A stretch of 64,000 bases of DNA from Pirellulales bacterium. GTDB lineage: Bacteria > Planctomycetota > Planctomycetia > Pirellulales > Thermoguttaceae. The stretch lies in contig JAFGDS010000142.1 in NCBI GenBank assembly GCA_016931995.1, positions 62,001 to 126,000 of the forward strand, given 5' to 3'. Position 1 is the first letter of the stretch, and each line of letters opens with the position of its first letter. The position numbers were made by a program, and so were the translations under genes. Shown here in pieces: positions 62,520 to 64,000 of this stretch. The notes under the pieces were generated by a model. That model had not been told where the DNA came from and searched no databases. It was given only the letters and a program-made list of their open reading frames with translations.

Positions 62520-64000
62520 TCAAAAATCGACTTGAAGACGCATGGCGAGGACGTCGCCCTCGGCTTCGGGCGAGGTGGCCACGGGCGAGTTGCTCGCGAA
62601 GGGATGGATCCAGTTAAACATCATCCGAGTTTGCGGGTTCCAATACCAGTTGCAGCCGACGGTGAGGTCGTGCAGCCGTTGGCCCCAACGATCGGAGAAG
62701 TCGAGATACGACCACCGCGCGGCCAGCTCCCACGCGCCCCAGCCGGCCCGGCGGCCGCGCGGCGTGTTGACCACCCAGAAGTTTTCGTAGGGCACGACGC
62801 GGTCGAAGACGGCCATCGTGCGGTCGTAGGTGCGGTGCTCGCCGGTGAGGAAGTAGCTGGCGAAGGCGTAGGCCCCATACAGGTCCGTGGCGCCGCCGCC
62901 GACGCGGTCGAGGCTTGCCCAAACCAACTCGCCCTGCAGCGACAGCGGCCCATGCACCCAGGCCAACTCGGCGTTGAGCAGGTGGTATTGCTGCGTGTTG
63001 ATGTCGGCCGTGTCGATCAGGGAGTCGCCGCGGTGGATTTCGGGCGGCGCGTCGAATTCGACGGGCCGGAACTCGGTTCCCGGCGCGAGCGGGTTGTTTC
63101 GCATTCGCGGGCGGGTGTAGCAGTAGGCCAGACCCGTGTGGATCATGTAGCGTCCCATCGACGGCTCGTCGTAACGGGGCGTCCAGGTGGCGCGTCCCAC
63201 AAGGCGCGTGCCCAGACTGTCGTCCTCGATCCCGTGCGAGGCCTCGGACAGATCGTCGAAAAACGCGCCGTAGGCCCAGGTGGCGTTCTGGCCGAGCGTG
63301 TGGTTGTAGGCCACGGCGCCCAGCTCGCGTCCGGGGACCAGCTTGTGCGGCAGGCTCCGTTCCATGAACGTGATGAAGCGATTGCTCGTGAGTTCTTCGA
63401 GATTCAGCGGCGCCTTGATGTGGCCGAAGCGGACGTATCCCAGCCGCGGAAGGTCGCGGATGCCGACGAAGGCGTCCTTCAATTCGACGCCGAAGCCGCC
63501 GAGATCCACGTGATTGTTGACGACGTCGGCCTGGAGATCGACCTCGGGGGCGAACTCGAGTTCCAGCGAGTAGTCGTACACCCCATAACCCTCGCCGGCG
63601 GCGAACAGGCGCAGGCGGCGGAACTCGACGTAGTTCGACTGGCCGGCGAAGTCCGAGTCGTTGGCCCAGTTGACCCAGTCGCCCTGGATCCGTCCGCCCC
63701 AGGTGAAGGTCTTGTTGTTCTTGATGTGGATCCACTCTTCCGCAGTCACGTCGACGCCGGTTTCGGTGGCCTCGGTGGCGTCGCGGACCTGCTCGATGAG
63801 CCGGCGGTTCTGGCCGTCCGGCTCGAGGTCGAGCACGCGGTCGTAGAGCGTCTCGAAGCGATCGGGCTGATGCTCGGCCATGATGGCCGCGGAGGGCGGA
63901 TTGCCTGGCGTGCCGAAGAGCGAGTCGGCGCCGGTGGTCCGGGGCCGCGGCTCCGGCACGGAGGATTCGTCGGTCGCGTCTTGCTCCCAAGGACGTTCGT
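62520..64000 (-). CDS. Phosphate-selective porin (OprO/OprP type), 5' end outside window
   Basis: 493 codons are visible, and the frame is still open at the right edge (ERPWEQDATDESSV precedes the first internal GTG at 63959). The signal peptide is therefore missing. Beta-barrel features: alternating strands such as GGRIQGDWVNWAND, FRRLRLFAAGEGYGVYDYSL, LGYVRFGHIKAPLNLEELTS and a closing terminal Phe in VLAMRLQVDF. It would form an outer-membrane channel for anions. It heads a run with the Cys-rich and helical exported genes on the same strand. Confidence 0.85.
   Translation of the reverse strand, partial: ERPWEQDATDESSVPEPRPRTTGADSLFGTPGNPPSAAIMAEHQPDRFETLYDRVLDLEPDGQNRRLIEQVRDATEATETGVDVTAEEWIHIKNNKTFTWGGRIQGDWVNWANDSDFAGQSNYVEFRRLRLFAAGEGYGVYDYSLELEFAPEVDLQADVVNNHVDLGGFGVELKDAFVGIRDLPRLGYVRFGHIKAPLNLEELTSNRFITFMERSLPHKLVPGRELGAVAYNHTLGQNATWAYGAFFDDLSEASHGIEDDSLGTRLVGRATWTPRYDEPSMGRYMIHTGLAYCYTRPRMRNNPLAPGTEFRPVEFDAPPEIHRGDSLIDTADINTQQYHLLNAELAWVHGPLSLQGELVWASLDRVGGGATDLYGAYAFASYFLTGEHRTYDRTMAVFDRVVPYENFWVVNTPRGRRAGWGAWELAARWSYLDFSDRWGQRLHDLTVGCNWYWNPQTRMMFNWIHPFASNSPVATSPEAEGDVLAMRLQVDF

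Overview
The window looks like chromosomal DNA of a GC-rich planctomycete (Planctomycetota, probably order Pirellulales or a close relative). The evidence is a DUF1559 prepilin-like protein, secreted PEP-CTERM proteins with dockerin-type calcium repeats, a Cys-type sulfatase, an FG-GAP protein, a GH78 rhamnosidase, a toroid-repeat 'prenyltransferase-like' membrane protein, hpnE of hopanoid/squalene synthesis, and many small secreted proteins. No phage, plasmid, rRNA or CRISPR array is visible. The assignment rests on gene content, not on a marker tree.

Layout. 1-10 kb: exported and anchored proteins, a degenerate RNase HI-like protein, glgB, and a pair of paralogous PEP-CTERM proteins. 10.2-18.5 kb: an L-rhamnose-type locus on the minus strand (rhaT, SDR, cyclase-family hydrolase, 2-hydroxyacid dehydrogenase, GntR regulator, GH78 rhamnosidase). 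19.1-20.8 kb: the primary-type sigma factor. 21.2-22.5 kb: an island-like pair, an MT-A70 adenine methyltransferase facing an unknown gene whose upstream region carries three palindromes at an exact 20-bp period. 22.9-26 kb: a DapA-family aldolase with a C-terminal helix resembling an encapsulation peptide, overlapping by 4 bp a double-domain bacterial microcompartment (BMC) shell protein, and then rhaA convergent. 26.3-34.2 kb: xerD, hpnE, an ankyrin protein, a URO-D-like protein, an inverted-repeat-flanked GxxExxY nuclease-fold gene, cytochrome b561 and an EF-hand protein. 34.7-42.5 kb: a type II secretion set, gspE-F-G-H-I-J-K. 42.6-47.3 kb: an operon of an MFS transporter, a URO-D-like protein and a GH36-like hydrolase. 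47.9-50 kb: a lower-GC patch of small unknown genes between tRNA-Leu and initiator tRNA-Met. 50.2-64 kb: toroid protein, ribBA, PH-domain protein, pcrA/rep helicase, FG-GAP protein, DUF1559-like protein, sulfatase, two small secreted proteins and a phosphate-selective-type porin cut by the window edge.

How the genes work together. The rhamnose genes could release L-rhamnose from polysaccharide (GH78), import it (RhaT), isomerise it (RhaA) and process the products. Rhamnose breakdown gives lactaldehyde, an aldehyde that known planctomycete microcompartments handle. A translationally coupled aldolase and BMC shell protein next to rhaA is therefore the most interesting system here. An AT-rich 10-mer shared by the gntR and rhamnosidase upstream regions is a candidate operator.

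A second theme is repeats. At least ten families of short palindromic or inverted-repeat sequences fill the intergenic space. Copies also sit in frame inside protein genes, most strikingly in the leader peptides of three consecutive pseudopilin genes (gspI, gspJ, gspK). One family flanks the GxxExxY gene as a 26-bp inverted repeat; related inverted pairs elsewhere contain no gene, which suggests an undescribed mobile element and its deletion derivatives.

All coordinates, translations and repeat comparisons were read by eye. Family names come from recognised motifs, not from searches.
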